From positions 1 through 17,985 of the forward strand of contig NZ_JNZO01000065.1 of NCBI RefSeq assembly GCF_000717595.1: 17,985 bases of DNA. Reading direction: 5' to 3'. The position numbers and the translations under genes are program-made. This stretch comes from Streptomyces flavochromogenes (GTDB lineage: Bacteria; Actinomycetota; Actinomycetes; Streptomycetales; Streptomycetaceae). This document shows positions 9,775 to 17,517 of this stretch, one piece after another. Numbering within the stretch: the stretch's first letter is position 1; each line of letters starts with the position of its first letter. Under the pieces are notes generated by a model. The model made no database searches. It saw nothing but the letters and a program-made list of their open reading frames with translations, and had not been told where the DNA came from.

Positions 9775-10587
9775 TCAGACGGTGGCGAGTTCCCGCTCCC
9801 GGGTGGTCGCGCGGAGTGCCCCGTCGTAGCGGTGCAGGACCAGGCGGGCGAGGGCGGGGTGGGCGCCGAGGGGCGCGGAGGCGATCCAGGGGGCGTGGGC
9901 GGCGGCACGGGTGGCGAAGAGGCCGGGGGCGGTGAAGCAGGAGGCCACGGCGACCCGGTGGCGGCCCCGGGCGGCGAGGGCGCGGACGGCCTCGGGCACG
10001 GTGGGCGCGGCGGCGGAGGCGTACGCGGGGACGACGGGGACGCCGCCGAGCCGGTCGCCGAGCAGGGCGGCGATCCGGCAGAGCTCGGCGCCGGAGCGGG
10101 GGTCGCGGGATCCTGCGGAGGCGAGGACGACCCCGGCGGCCCGTGAGGTGCCGTCCTCGGGGGTCCAGCCGGCGTGCGCGAGCCGGTCGGCGAGGGCCTC
10201 GACGAGCAGCGGGTGCGCGCCGAGCGGCTCGGCCACGCGGGCGCGGAGTCCGGGGACGGCGGCGAGGGCGGCGGGCAGGTCGTGGGTGACGTGGTACCCG
10301 GGGGCGAGGAGCAGGGGGACGAGGACGGCGTCCCGGCCCTCGGCGGCGAGCTCCGTGAGGGTGGCGTCGAGGAGCGGGGCGTTCAGCTCGATGTGCGCGA
10401 GCCGTACGTCGAGGCCGGGGCGCAGTTCCCTGACCCGTTCGAGGAGGCGGCCGAGGGTGGCGCGGGCGCGGGGGTCCCGGCTGCCGTGGCCGACGGCGAC
10501 GAGGGTGGGTGCGGGCGGGGTCGTTCCCGCGAGGGCGGGGCGGGCCGGGCCGGCGGCGGTGGCGTACGTACTGTCCGGCTCCGTCAT
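9775..10587 (-). CDS. Sirohydrochlorin chelatase (CbiX/SirB-like)
   Basis: A 270-residue two-lobed class II chelatase that would insert Fe2+ (siroheme) or Co2+ (cobalamin) into sirohydrochlorin in the cytoplasm. The N-terminal lobe has [12 protein letters not shown] with metal-ligand candidate His34, and [11 protein letters not shown] with His99/His102. The second lobe (from about residue 145, [14 protein letters not shown]) repeats the fold but has Ser-Ala-Gly in place of the first His motif, so only the first lobe looks catalytic. Closeness to nasA suggests it makes siroheme for assimilatory nitrite reductase, which is not in this window; the metal cannot be told from sequence. The ATG at 10587 has only a weak AGGA upstream. 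The upstream region holds an inverted repeat and a palindrome that may be operators. The 35-bp gap to dgt suggests co-transcription. Confidence 0.88.
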   Translation of the reverse strand: MTEPDSTYATAAGPARPALAGTTPPAPTLVAVGHGSRDPRARATLGRLLERVRELRPGLDVRLAHIELNAPLLDATLTELAAEGRDAVLVPLLLAPGYHVTHDLPAALAAVPGLRARVAEPLGAHPLLVEALADRLAHAGWTPEDGTSRAAGVVLASAGSRDPRSGAELCRIAALLGDRLGGVPVVPAYASAAAPTVPEAVRALAARGRHRVAVASCFTAPGLFATRAAAHAPWIASAPLGAHPALARLVLHRYDGALRATTRERELATV

Positions 10588-10630
10588 GCACCGATCCTGC
10601 GGGTCGCACGTTGCCTGCCCGTTGCGCGGG

Positions 10631-10653
10631 GGTCACGACTGTTTTCCGTGACC
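10631..10653. promoter_or_regulatory. Inverted repeat upstream of the chelatase gene
   Basis: GGTCACG (10631-10637) and its exact complement CGTGACC (10647-10653) are separated by nine bases. The site lies 44-66 bp upstream of the chelatase ATG on the minus strand, a good position for a dimeric regulator. The spacer contains the only T-run of the area. The regulator is unknown; half-site spacing does not fit a GlnR box well. Confidence 0.5.
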
Positions 10654-10702
10654 TCACGCGCGTCCCCCGCCAGGTGTCAGCCGTCCACGGTCGTCGCACC
10701 CT

Positions 10703-10720
10703 CGGCCGACGCGTCGGCCG
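10703..10720. promoter_or_regulatory. 18-bp perfect palindrome
   Basis: CGGCCGACGCGTCGGCCG is a perfect 18-bp palindrome with no spacer, centred on ACGCGT, in the middle of the divergent chelatase-aquaporin intergenic region. It is a candidate operator for a TetR- or similar-family regulator. GC-rich palindromes arise more easily in this base composition, so the call is tentative. Confidence 0.45.
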
Positions 10721-10722
10721 GC

Positions 10723-10752
10723 GCGTCCGCGTCCAGTGCGTCCGCGTCCGGT
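10723..10752. repeat. 15-bp tandem repeat
   Basis: Two adjacent copies of GCGTCCGCGTCC(A/G)GT occur at 10723-10737 and 10738-10752, with four bases of a third copy after them. They directly follow the 18-bp palindrome. No coding function is supported on either strand here. They could be repeated protein-binding sites or simple slippage product. Confidence 0.6.
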
Positions 10753-10796
10753 GCGTGGACCGCGTGACACCCGCACCTCCCCTACCCCCTTTCCCG

Positions 10797-10818
10797 ATTC
10801 CGAATCACGGAATATCTT
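10797..10818 (+). promoter_or_regulatory. Operator-like repeat and -10-like box before the aquaporin gene
   Basis: ATTCCG-AATCA-CGGAAT is an inverted repeat at 10797-10813, and GATTC-C-GAATC overlaps it. It is the most A+T-rich spot nearby. TATCTT (10813-10818) follows, eight bases before the ATG at 10826, which fits a -10 element for a leaderless transcript. A repressor bound here would block that promoter. No clear -35 is present. Confidence 0.45.
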
Positions 10819-10825
10819 TTCCACC

Positions 10826-11548
10826 ATGAGAATGTCCCCGCCCGCTCTCCCCCGGCGCGTCGCCGCCGAGTTCATCGGAACCGGCGCCCTCGTCGCCGTC
10901 ATCGTCGGCTCCGGAATCCGCGCCGACACCCTGAGCCAGGACATCGGCGTCCGGCTGCTCGCCAACGCCGCCGCCTCCGCCATCGGCCTGGGGCTGCTCA
11001 TCGCCCTCATCGGGCCGCTCTCCGGCGCCCACTTCAACCCCGTCGTCACCCTCTCCGAGTGGTGGTCCCGACGCCGTACGGGCGGCTCGCGCGAGGTCCT
11101 CGCCTACATCGGCGCCCAGCTCGCCGGAGCCGTGACGGGTGCGCTGCTCGCCGAGGCGATGTTCGGGCGGACGCCGGGTGCCTGGGCCACCGAGTCGCGC
11201 TCCGCGCTCCATCTGCTGCTCGGCGAGGCCGTCGCCACCGCCGGGCTCGTCCTCGTCGTCCGGGGCCTTCGCCACATCGGCCGCCCCGGGCTCGCCCCGG
11301 TCGCGGTCGCCGGCTACATCGGCGCGGCGATCTGGTTCACCTCCTCCGGGTCCTTCGCCAATCCGGCCGCCACCGTCGGCCGCGCGTTCTCCGACTCCTT
11401 CACCGGGATCGCCCCCGGCTCGGTGCCCGCCTTCGCCGCCGCCCAGCTGCTCGGCATGCTGCTCGGGATGGTCCTGGCCGGTGTGTTGTACGGAACACGC
11501 GACGCCGTCGCCGAACCGAATCCCGCCGACGCGCGTCGGACGGGGTGA
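10826..11548 (+). CDS. MIP/aquaporin-like channel
   Basis: A 240-residue membrane protein of the major intrinsic protein family, with six predicted helices in two inverted halves. The first half-helix motif is Asn-Pro-Val (GAHFNPVVTL, 71-73) rather than NPA; the second is canonical Asn-Pro-Ala (FANPAATVGR, 179-181, with the pore Arg). It would pass water, glycerol or small neutral solutes such as metalloid hydroxides across the plasma membrane. Several actinobacterial members of this type sit in arsenic operons, but no ars genes are seen here. The ATG at 10826 (MRMSPPALPRR) is chosen because the sequence before it is not channel-like; ATG 10832 is equally possible. No ribosome site is visible, which fits leaderless translation from the -10-like TATCTT. 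The next gene begins 39 bp downstream. Confidence 0.88.
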   Translation: MRMSPPALPRRVAAEFIGTGALVAVIVGSGIRADTLSQDIGVRLLANAAASAIGLGLLIALIGPLSGAHFNPVVTLSEWWSRRRTGGSREVLAYIGAQLAGAVTGALLAEAMFGRTPGAWATESRSALHLLLGEAVATAGLVLVVRGLRHIGRPGLAPVAVAGYIGAAIWFTSSGSFANPAATVGRAFSDSFTGIAPGSVPAFAAAQLLGMLLGMVLAGVLYGTRDAVAEPNPADARRTG

Positions 11549-11587
11549 CAGAACGACACCGAATCGACCCGCCACGGAGGTTCCCGC

Positions 11588-12274
11588 ATGCCGGCACGGC
11601 TCACCCGGTTGATCCCGCGCACCACACGGGCCCGCCGCCGTACCGTGCAGGCCCTGATGCTGGGCGCCGTCCTCGCGCTCACCCCGGTCACCTGGATGCA
11701 CACCGCCGCCGCCGGGAAGCTCCGTACCACCGCCGACGTGCCCGCCCGGGACGTCGCCGTCGTCTTCGGCGCCGGGCTGTGGAAGGGGCGCCCCACCCCG
11801 TACCTCGCCCACCGGCTCGACACGGCCGCCGAGCTGTACCGGACGGGGAAGGTCCGGGTCCTGCTCGTCACCGGCGACAACAGCAGGACCGCGTACGACG
11901 AGCCCAGCGCCATGCGCACGTACCTGGCCGAGCGCGGGGTGCCGGACAGCCGGATCGTCAGCGACTACGCCGGCTTCGACACCTGGGACTCCTGCGTCCG
12001 GGCCCGGAAGGTCTTCGGCGTCGACCGGGCCGTGCTCGTCACCCAGGACTTCCACATCAAGCGGGCCGTCGCGCTGTGCGGACGGGCCGGCGTCGACGCG
12101 TACGGCGTCGGGGTCCCCGAACCCCACGACCGCACCTGGTACTACGGCACCACCCGGGAGCTCTTCGCCGCCGGCAAGGCCTCCCTCGACGCCGCGCTCC
12201 GGCCCGACCCGCACTTCCTCGGCCCGGAGGAGAAGGGCGTCACCGAGGCACTGGCCTCACCCCGGGAGCCGTAG
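11588..12274 (+). CDS. SanA/YdcF-like DUF218 protein, membrane-anchored
   Basis: A 228-residue protein with an Arg-rich N-terminus, one membrane helix (about residues 20-40) and a DUF218 domain outside the membrane. Family motifs are VVFGAGLWKGRPTPYLAHRL, VLLVTGDN, and QDFHIKRAVALC, with conserved acidic and His residues. In E. coli SanA affects envelope permeability to vancomycin at high temperature; the biochemical activity of the family is not settled. The ATG at 11588 has a good ACGGAGG at 11574-11580. It follows the channel gene by 39 bp and probably shares its transcript. It ends 75 bp before nasA, where an inverted repeat (12289-12315) may terminate it. Confidence 0.88.
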   Translation: MPARLTRLIPRTTRARRRTVQALMLGAVLALTPVTWMHTAAAGKLRTTADVPARDVAVVFGAGLWKGRPTPYLAHRLDTAAELYRTGKVRVLLVTGDNSRTAYDEPSAMRTYLAERGVPDSRIVSDYAGFDTWDSCVRARKVFGVDRAVLVTQDFHIKRAVALCGRAGVDAYGVGVPEPHDRTWYYGTTRELFAAGKASLDAALRPDPHFLGPEEKGVTEALASPREP

Positions 12275-12288
12275 CGGACGGAGAGCAT

Positions 12289-12315
12289 GGCACCGCGCCC
12301 GTAATCAGCGGTGCC
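12289..12315. promoter_or_regulatory. 8-bp inverted repeat between sanA-like gene and nasA
   Basis: GGCACCGC (12289-12296) and GCGGTGCC (12308-12315) are exact complements with an 11-base spacer. It lies 15 bp after the SanA-like stop and overlaps the GlnR-box-like sequence. It may be a terminator stem for the upstream gene or a regulator site for nasA. Confidence 0.5.
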
Positions 12316-12338
12316 GCCCGGCGTAACACGCCTGACCC
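12301..12338 (+). promoter_or_regulatory. GlnR-box-like sequence before nasA
   Basis: GTAAT (12301) and GTAAC (12323) are spaced exactly 22 bp, the period of a two-site GlnR box (gTnAC-n6-GaAAC-n6, repeated). The partner half-sites TGCCG (12312) and GACCC (12334) are poor and fair. GlnR is the Streptomyces nitrogen regulator known to control nitrate assimilation genes. The box ends only 12 bp before the ATG, an unusual place for an activator. Confidence 0.4.
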
Positions 12339-12349
12339 ACGCTGGCCGT

Positions 12350-14458
12350 ATGTCCGAGTCCACCGCCGTACCCACCCACTGCCCCTACTGCGCCCTGCAG
12401 TGCGGCATGTCGCTCCGCCCCACCGGCGTCCCGGAGCTGCCCGCCGAGGTGGTCGACCGGAACGACTTCCCCGTCAACCGGGGCGCGCTGTGCGGCAAGG
12501 GCCGCACCGCCCCCGCCGTGCTCTCCTCCCGGGTCCGGCTCACCGAGCCCCTGGTCCGATGCCCTGACACAGGGGCCCTGGTGCCCGCGTCCTGGGAGGA
12601 GGCCCTCGCCGCCGTCGCCGACGGGCTGCGCCGGACCCGCGCCGACCACGGTCCCGATGCCGTGGGGGTCTTCGGCGGCGGCGGCCTCACCAACGAGAAG
12701 GCGTACACGCTGGGGAAGTTCGCCCGGCTGGTGCTCGGCACCTCGCAGATCGACTACAACGGGCGCTTCTGCATGTCGTCGGCGGCCGCCGCGCACGGCA
12801 GGGCGTTCGGTCTCGACCGCGGGCTGCCGTTCCCCCTGGAGGACATCCCGAAGACCGGCTGCGTGATCCTCGTCGGCTCCAACCTGGCCGAGACCATGCC
12901 GCCCGCCCTCCGCTACCTCACCGAGCTGAAGGAGAACGGCGGAAAGCTGATCGTCATCGATCCGCGCCGCACCCGCACCGCCGAGCAGGCCGACCTCCAC
13001 CTCGCGCCCCGCCCCGGCACCGACCTCGCACTCGCCCTCGGCATGCTCCACCTCGTGGTGGCCGAAGGACGCGTCGACCAGGAGTTCGTGGCCACGCGCA
13101 CCTCCGGCTGGGAGGCCGCGCGCGCCGGGGCCATGTCCCACTGGCCCGAGCAGGTCGAGCGCATCACGGGCGTGCCGGTGCCACGGCTCCGGGAGGCCGT
13201 CGCGCTGTTCGACGACGCCGCCACCGGCATGGTCCTGACCGCACGCGGCCCCGAGCAGCAGTCCAAGGGCACCGACACCGTCGGCGCCTGGATCAACCTC
13301 TGCCTGGCCACCGGGAAGGCGGGCCGGCCCCTCAGCGGCTACGGCTGCCTCACCGGCCAGGGCAACGGCCAGGGCGGCCGCGAGCACGGCCAGAAGGCCG
13401 ACCAGCTCCCCGGCTACCGCAAGCTCGACGACCCGGCCGCACGCGCGCACGTGGCCGAGGTCTGGGGTGTGGACCCCACGTCGCTGCCGGGGCCGGGCCG
13501 GAGCGCGTACGAGCTCCTCGACGCGCTCGGCGGCGAGGTGAAGACCCTGCTCCTCATGGGCTCCAACCCGGTGGTCTCCGCGCCCCACGCCGCGCACATC
13601 GAGGGACGGCTGCGCTCGCTCGACTTCCTCGCCGTGGCCGACGTGGTGCTCTCCGAGACCGCCGCGCTCGCCGATGTCGTGCTGCCCGTGACCCAGTGGG
13701 CGGAGGAGACCGGCACCATGACCAACCTGGAGGGGCGGGTGCTGCTCCGCCGGCGCGCCCTCACCCCGCCCTCGGGGGTACGGAGCGACCTGGAGGTGCT
13801 GCACGCGCTCGCCGGGCTCCTCGGCTGGGAGAAGGGTTTCCCCACCGAACCCGAGGAGGTCTTCGACGAGCTGCGCCGGGCCTCGGCCGGCGGTCCGGCC
13901 GACTACTCGGGCATCAGCTACCGCCGGATCGAGGAGGAGCAGGGCGTGTTCTGGCCCTGCCCGGAGACCGGCGTGGGCGAATCCGACCACGCGGGCACCC
14001 CGCGACTCTTCCTGGACCGGTTCGCGACACCCGACGGGCGGGCCCGGTTCGTGCCGGTGGTGCACCGGGCGGCAGCCGAGGAGACGGACGCCGAGTACCC
14101 CGTCGTCCTCACCACCGGCCGGGTCGTGTCCCAGTACCAGTCGGGCGCGCAGACCCGGCGGGTCGACGAGCTGAACGCGGCGGCCCCCGGCCCCTTCGTG
14201 GAGCTCCATCCCCGGGTCGCCGATCGGCTCGGGGTGGCCGAGGGCGAGCGGGTCGCGGTGGTCTCGCGGCGCGGCAGGGCCGTCGCACCGGCCCGGATCA
14301 CCACGGCCATCCGGCCGGACACCGTCTTCATGCCGTTCCACTGGGCGGGCGAGGGCCGGGCCAACACCCTGGTGAACCCGGCGCTCGACCCGGTCTCCCG
14401 GATGCCCGAGTTCAAGGTGTGCGCGGTGCGCCTGGAACGCGCCGTGAACGACGCCTAG
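12350..14458 (+). CDS. nasA: Assimilatory nitrate reductase, molybdopterin catalytic subunit
   Basis: A 702-residue cytoplasmic enzyme of the DMSO reductase superfamily that reduces nitrate to nitrite for nitrogen assimilation. The N-terminal [4Fe-4S] cluster ligands are Cys11, Cys14, Cys18 and Cys48 (HCPYCALQC ... ALCGKG). Cys141 in YNGRFCMSSAA is the likely molybdenum ligand typical of NasA/NapA. Later motifs for bis-MGD binding include GCLTGQGNGQGGREHGQ, LLMGSNPV and the C-terminal LTTGRVVSQYQSG. There is no Tat signal, which supports a cytoplasmic assimilatory role; formate dehydrogenase-like relatives are less likely given the Cys ligand and GRFCMSS. The ATG at 12350 gives MSESTAVPTHCPYC; a GTG at 12311 would add 13 residues. 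No ribosome site precedes the ATG. Nitrite reductase is not in the window. Confidence 0.92.
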   Translation: MSESTAVPTHCPYCALQCGMSLRPTGVPELPAEVVDRNDFPVNRGALCGKGRTAPAVLSSRVRLTEPLVRCPDTGALVPASWEEALAAVADGLRRTRADHGPDAVGVFGGGGLTNEKAYTLGKFARLVLGTSQIDYNGRFCMSSAAAAHGRAFGLDRGLPFPLEDIPKTGCVILVGSNLAETMPPALRYLTELKENGGKLIVIDPRRTRTAEQADLHLAPRPGTDLALALGMLHLVVAEGRVDQEFVATRTSGWEAARAGAMSHWPEQVERITGVPVPRLREAVALFDDAATGMVLTARGPEQQSKGTDTVGAWINLCLATGKAGRPLSGYGCLTGQGNGQGGREHGQKADQLPGYRKLDDPAARAHVAEVWGVDPTSLPGPGRSAYELLDALGGEVKTLLLMGSNPVVSAPHAAHIEGRLRSLDFLAVADVVLSETAALADVVLPVTQWAEETGTMTNLEGRVLLRRRALTPPSGVRSDLEVLHALAGLLGWEKGFPTEPEEVFDELRRASAGGPADYSGISYRRIEEEQGVFWPCPETGVGESDHAGTPRLFLDRFATPDGRARFVPVVHRAAAEETDAEYPVVLTTGRVVSQYQSGAQTRRVDELNAAAPGPFVELHPRVADRLGVAEGERVAVVSRRGRAVAPARITTAIRPDTVFMPFHWAGEGRANTLVNPALDPVSRMPEFKVCAVRLERAVNDA

Positions 14459-14494
14459 GGCCTGTCGTCACATTCCCGTCGTCGCCCGAAGGGG

Positions 14495-14896
14495 TCCTCG
14501 GGGACCGTCGCCCTCGGCATGCTCTGCCTGCTCGCCGCCGACATGAACAGCGGCCGGGACATGGGGCCCACGGCCGCCGTCGGTGTCCTGTGCGCGCTCC
14601 TCGCGATGATGACGCTGCTCCCCGCCCTGCTCGTCGTCCTCGGGCGCCGGGTGTTCTGGCCCACCTGATCCCGGCGTACGGAAGCGAGCCGAAGGCCGCG
14701 CGCCGTTCGCGCTTCGCCGCCATGGGCTCCTCCGCCGGAGGGCGACCGCTCGCCGTCCTCCTCGCGGGCGCCGCCGCCCTGGCCGCTCTGGCGCTCGGTG
14801 CGCTGAACCTGCCCGGCTGCCCTCAAGCAGGAGGACTCCTTCAGCTCCACCCCGGAAGCGGTCGCCGCGATGAAGACGCGGACGGGCAGCCGCTGA
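14495..14896 (+). pseudogene. MMPL-family transporter remnant with two frameshifts
   Basis: This stretch is an internal fragment of an MMPL (RND-like) membrane transporter broken across three frames. Frame A (14495-14668) reads SGTVALGMLCLLAADMNS ... LLPALLVVLGRRVFWP and stops at TGA 14666-14668. Frame B continues at once with IPAYGSEPKAARRSRFAAMG, a helix, and LALGALNLPG (to about 14820). Frame C resumes with LKQEDSFSSTPEAVAAMK (14822 on) and stops at TGA 14894. In intact family members these three pieces are contiguous: last helices of the first membrane bundle, the linker, the next helix and the start of the external domain. Both the first half and everything after the external domain start are missing. 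The 36 bases after the nasA stop are not MMPL-like and may mark the insertion or deletion junction. Confidence 0.82.
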
Positions 14897-14911
14897 TCCG
14901 CCGGACGGTCG

Positions 14912-15631
14912 CTACGGCCGGCTGAACCAGTCGCCGCTCTCGATGACCGCGCCGAGGGGCGCGTCCGGCGCCGCCAGGAAGACCCACGCGGACACCCGCG
15001 CACTGTCCCGTACCCGGACGACGTCCATGGCCACCCGCTCGTACCCGACGGGCAGCTCCAGGCGGTCGAGCAGGCCGAACAGCTCGCCGTAGGCGCCGGG
15101 CGCGGGCGTGAGCAGGGTGCCGACCACCCGGCCGTCGTCCGCCGGGACGACGTACGGATAGCCGGGCCCGTCGTGCAGGACCGCCCCGTGCAGCACGGCG
15201 TCCGCCTCGGTGCCGATCCGGCCGGCGAGGAACCGGTCGTGGTTGTACGCCCCCGGGCGCAGCGTCCCGTAGACGAAGAAGGGCCGCTCGTCGTGGGCCG
15301 GGCCCTCGATCTCCTGGGCGGCGGAGGTCTCGCGCTCCACCCAGCGGGCGTATTCCTCGCCGACCCGGGTCACCCGGGTGGCGAGGATCTCGGGCGTCTC
15401 GTAGTCGTGGGCGGCGAGGAGGTGCGCCTCCAGGGCCGGGTAGCGGGCCTCGGTGGTCTTGAACACCACCTCCCACTCCTCGGTGGTCTCGATCGCGCCC
15501 CGCCAGTGGTAGACGGAGGTGACGGGCCCCGAGATCTGCGCGCAGGCGACCAGCCGGGCCTCTACGGCGCCGCGCGCCAGGGCATCGGCCTTGGCGCGCG
15601 CGTCGGTGGTGGTGCGGACGGTGACGATCAC
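14912..15631 (-). CDS. CutA1 - AIG2-like/gamma-glutamylcyclotransferase fusion
   Basis: A 239-residue two-domain protein. Residues 1-103 are a complete CutA1 domain (ARLVACAQISGPVTSVYHWRG, KTTEARYPALEAHLLAAHDYETPEI), a trimeric protein linked to divalent-cation tolerance in E. coli, with the conserved Cys30. Residues 117-239 are an AIG2-like/GGCT fold with the glycine loop YGTLRPG at 121-127 and LFGLLDRLE ... YERVAMDVV. The GGCT fold includes enzymes that cyclise gamma-glutamyl groups to release 5-oxoproline, but the exact activity here is unknown. The start is GTG at 15631, overlapping the ABC exporter stop by four bases (GTGA), with GGTGGAG only two bases upstream, so translation is probably coupled to the exporter. 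It ends the - strand operon. The exporter's left-end paralogue has no such partner. Confidence 0.9.
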   Translation of the reverse strand: MIVTVRTTTDARAKADALARGAVEARLVACAQISGPVTSVYHWRGAIETTEEWEVVFKTTEARYPALEAHLLAAHDYETPEILATRVTRVGEEYARWVERETSAAQEIEGPAHDERPFFVYGTLRPGAYNHDRFLAGRIGTEADAVLHGAVLHDGPGYPYVVPADDGRVVGTLLTPAPGAYGELFGLLDRLELPVGYERVAMDVVRVRDSARVSAWVFLAAPDAPLGAVIESGDWFSRP

Positions 15632-17517
15632 GTCTCCACCGTACGGGCGAACTGGGCCGCGTGCAGCCGGGCGTACGCTCCCCCGGCGGCGAGGAGTTCC
15701 TCGTGGCTGCCCTGCTCGGCGATCGAGCCGCCGTCCATCACCAGGATGGTGTCCGCGTCCCGGATCGTGGAGAGCCGGTGGGCGACGACGAAGCTGGTGC
15801 GGCCCGCCCTGAGGGAGGCCATCGCCTCCTGGACGAGGAGTTCGGTCCGGGTGTCGACGGAGCTGGTGGCCTCGTCGAGGACGAGGATGACAGGGTCCGA
15901 GAGGAAGGCACGGGCGAGGGTGACCAGCTGCTTCTCACCGGCGCTGAGACCGCCGCCGTCCTCGTCGAGGACGGTGTCGTACCCGGCGGGCAGGGTGCGG
16001 ACGAACCGGTCGGCGTGCGCGGCCCTGGCCGCTTCGACGATCCGCTCGCGCGAGACCTCGCCCGGCACCCCGTACGCGATGTTGTCGGCGATGGTGCCGC
16101 CGAAGAGCCAGGTGTCCTGGACGACCATGCCGATGCCGGAGCGCAGCTCCTCGCGGGTCATCGCCGCCGTGTCGACGCCGTCCAGGGTGATCCGGCCGCC
16201 GGTCGCCTCGTGGAAGCGGAGGAGCAGGTTGACCAGCGTCGTCTTGCCCGCCCCGGTGGGGCCGACGATGGCCACGGTCCGGCCCGGCTCCACGGTGAGG
16301 GACAGGTCCTCGATGAGCGGCTTGCCCGGCTCGTAGCGGAAGGCGACCTTCTCGAAGGAGACCCGGCCCCGGAGCGCCGCGGGCCTCTTCGGCTCGGCCG
16401 GGTCCGGGTCCTCCTCCTCGGCGTCGAGGAGGTCGAAGACCCGCTCGGCGGAGGCCACTCCGGACTGGAGGAGGTTGGCCATGGCGGCGACCTGGGTGAT
16501 CGGGCCGTTGAAGTCGTACGAGTACTGGATGAAGGCCTGGACGTCGCCGACGGACAGCGTGCCGCTCGCCACCCGCAGTCCGCCGACGACGGCGATGGCG
16601 ACGTAGTTCAGGTTGCCGACGAAGGTCAGCGCCGGCTGGATGAAGCCGGACACGAACTGGGCGCGGAAGCTCGCCCGGTACAGCTCCTCGCCCAGCTCGT
16701 CGAAGCGGCGCACGGCCTCCTCGCGGCGGCCGAAGACGACGACCTCGGTGTGCCCGGTGATCATCTCCTCGACATGGCTGCCGAGCCGGCCGGTGACCGC
16801 CCACTGCTTCACGAACTGTGGCTGGGCGCGGCGGCCGACGAAGCCGGCGACGACGATCGAGACGGGCACGGTGGCGAGGGCGACGAGAGCCAGCACCGGG
16901 GAGACCCAGAACATCATCGCGAGGACGCCGACCAGCGTCAGCAGGGCGCGGACCATCTGGCTGAAGGCCTGCTGGAGGGTCTGGGTGACGTTGTCGATGT
17001 CGTTGGTGGTGCGGGAGAGGACCTCGCCGCGCGGCTGCCGGTCGAAGTAGCCGAGGGGCAGCTTCGCCAGCTTGTGCTGGGCCTGTTCACGGAGCCGGTG
17101 GCCGGCCCGCTGGACGACGGTGGTGGCGATCCGTAACTGCATCCAGGTGAAGAAGGAGGACCCGGCGACGACCAGGGCGGAGAGGGCGAGGAGCCGGCCG
17201 ACGGCCCGGAAGTCGACCCCGGCGGGGCCGGTGGCGCCGGTGATGACGAGGTCGGTGGCGCGGCCGAGGAGGAGGGGGTTGAGGACGGTGAGGGCGACGC
17301 CCGTGGCACCGGCGGCGATGAGGCCGAGGAGGCGGGCGCGGTCGGGGGCGAGGGTGCGGAGCAGGCGGAGGCCTGAGGCGCGGAAGGAGAGGGAGCGTTC
17401 GAGACCGGGCGTGGCGGGGAGGCCGGGGCCGCGCTGCGGGGAGGAGGGGCCGGTGCGGGCGGGCACGGTTCCGGCGGGTGTGGCCTTCGTGGCGCGGCTC
17501 TCCGTGGCCGTACTCAT
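15628..17517 (-). CDS. ABC exporter half-transporter, catalytic-site subunit (second copy)
   Basis: A 629-residue ABCB-like half-transporter closely related to the one at 472-2424, with long shared stretches in both the membrane part (YFD...RGEVLSR.TNDIDN) and the ATPase part. It starts with about 45 extra Thr/Pro/Ala-rich cytoplasmic residues and lacks the external-loop insertion of the left copy. Walker A is GPTGAGKTT from residue 419, the signature is the non-canonical LSAGEKQ (524-530), Walker B is LVLDEATSSVD and the H-loop AHRLSTI. This is again the pattern of the catalytic-site half of a heterodimer. The ATG overlaps the upstream subunit's stop by four bases (ATGA), with AGGAGGA six bases before it. 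The downstream CutA1-GGCT gene overlaps its stop. Substrate unknown. Confidence 0.95.
   Translation of the reverse strand: MSTATESRATKATPAGTVPARTGPSSPQRGPGLPATPGLERSLSFRASGLRLLRTLAPDRARLLGLIAAGATGVALTVLNPLLLGRATDLVITGATGPAGVDFRAVGRLLALSALVVAGSSFFTWMQLRIATTVVQRAGHRLREQAQHKLAKLPLGYFDRQPRGEVLSRTTNDIDNVTQTLQQAFSQMVRALLTLVGVLAMMFWVSPVLALVALATVPVSIVVAGFVGRRAQPQFVKQWAVTGRLGSHVEEMITGHTEVVVFGRREEAVRRFDELGEELYRASFRAQFVSGFIQPALTFVGNLNYVAIAVVGGLRVASGTLSVGDVQAFIQYSYDFNGPITQVAAMANLLQSGVASAERVFDLLDAEEEDPDPAEPKRPAALRGRVSFEKVAFRYEPGKPLIEDLSLTVEPGRTVAIVGPTGAGKTTLVNLLLRFHEATGGRITLDGVDTAAMTREELRSGIGMVVQDTWLFGGTIADNIAYGVPGEVSRERIVEAARAAHADRFVRTLPAGYDTVLDEDGGGLSAGEKQLVTLARAFLSDPVILVLDEATSSVDTRTELLVQEAMASLRAGRTSFVVAHRLSTIRDADTILVMDGGSIAEQGSHEELLAAGGAYARLHAAQFARTVET

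Noticed and set aside
10723..10752. Iterons of a replication origin
   Set aside because: There are only two 15-bp units, no DnaA-box-like sequences and no replication initiator gene nearby.
12305..14341. A minus-strand open frame opposite nasA
   Set aside because: It is antisense to a clear molybdoenzyme and no recognisable motif appears in it.
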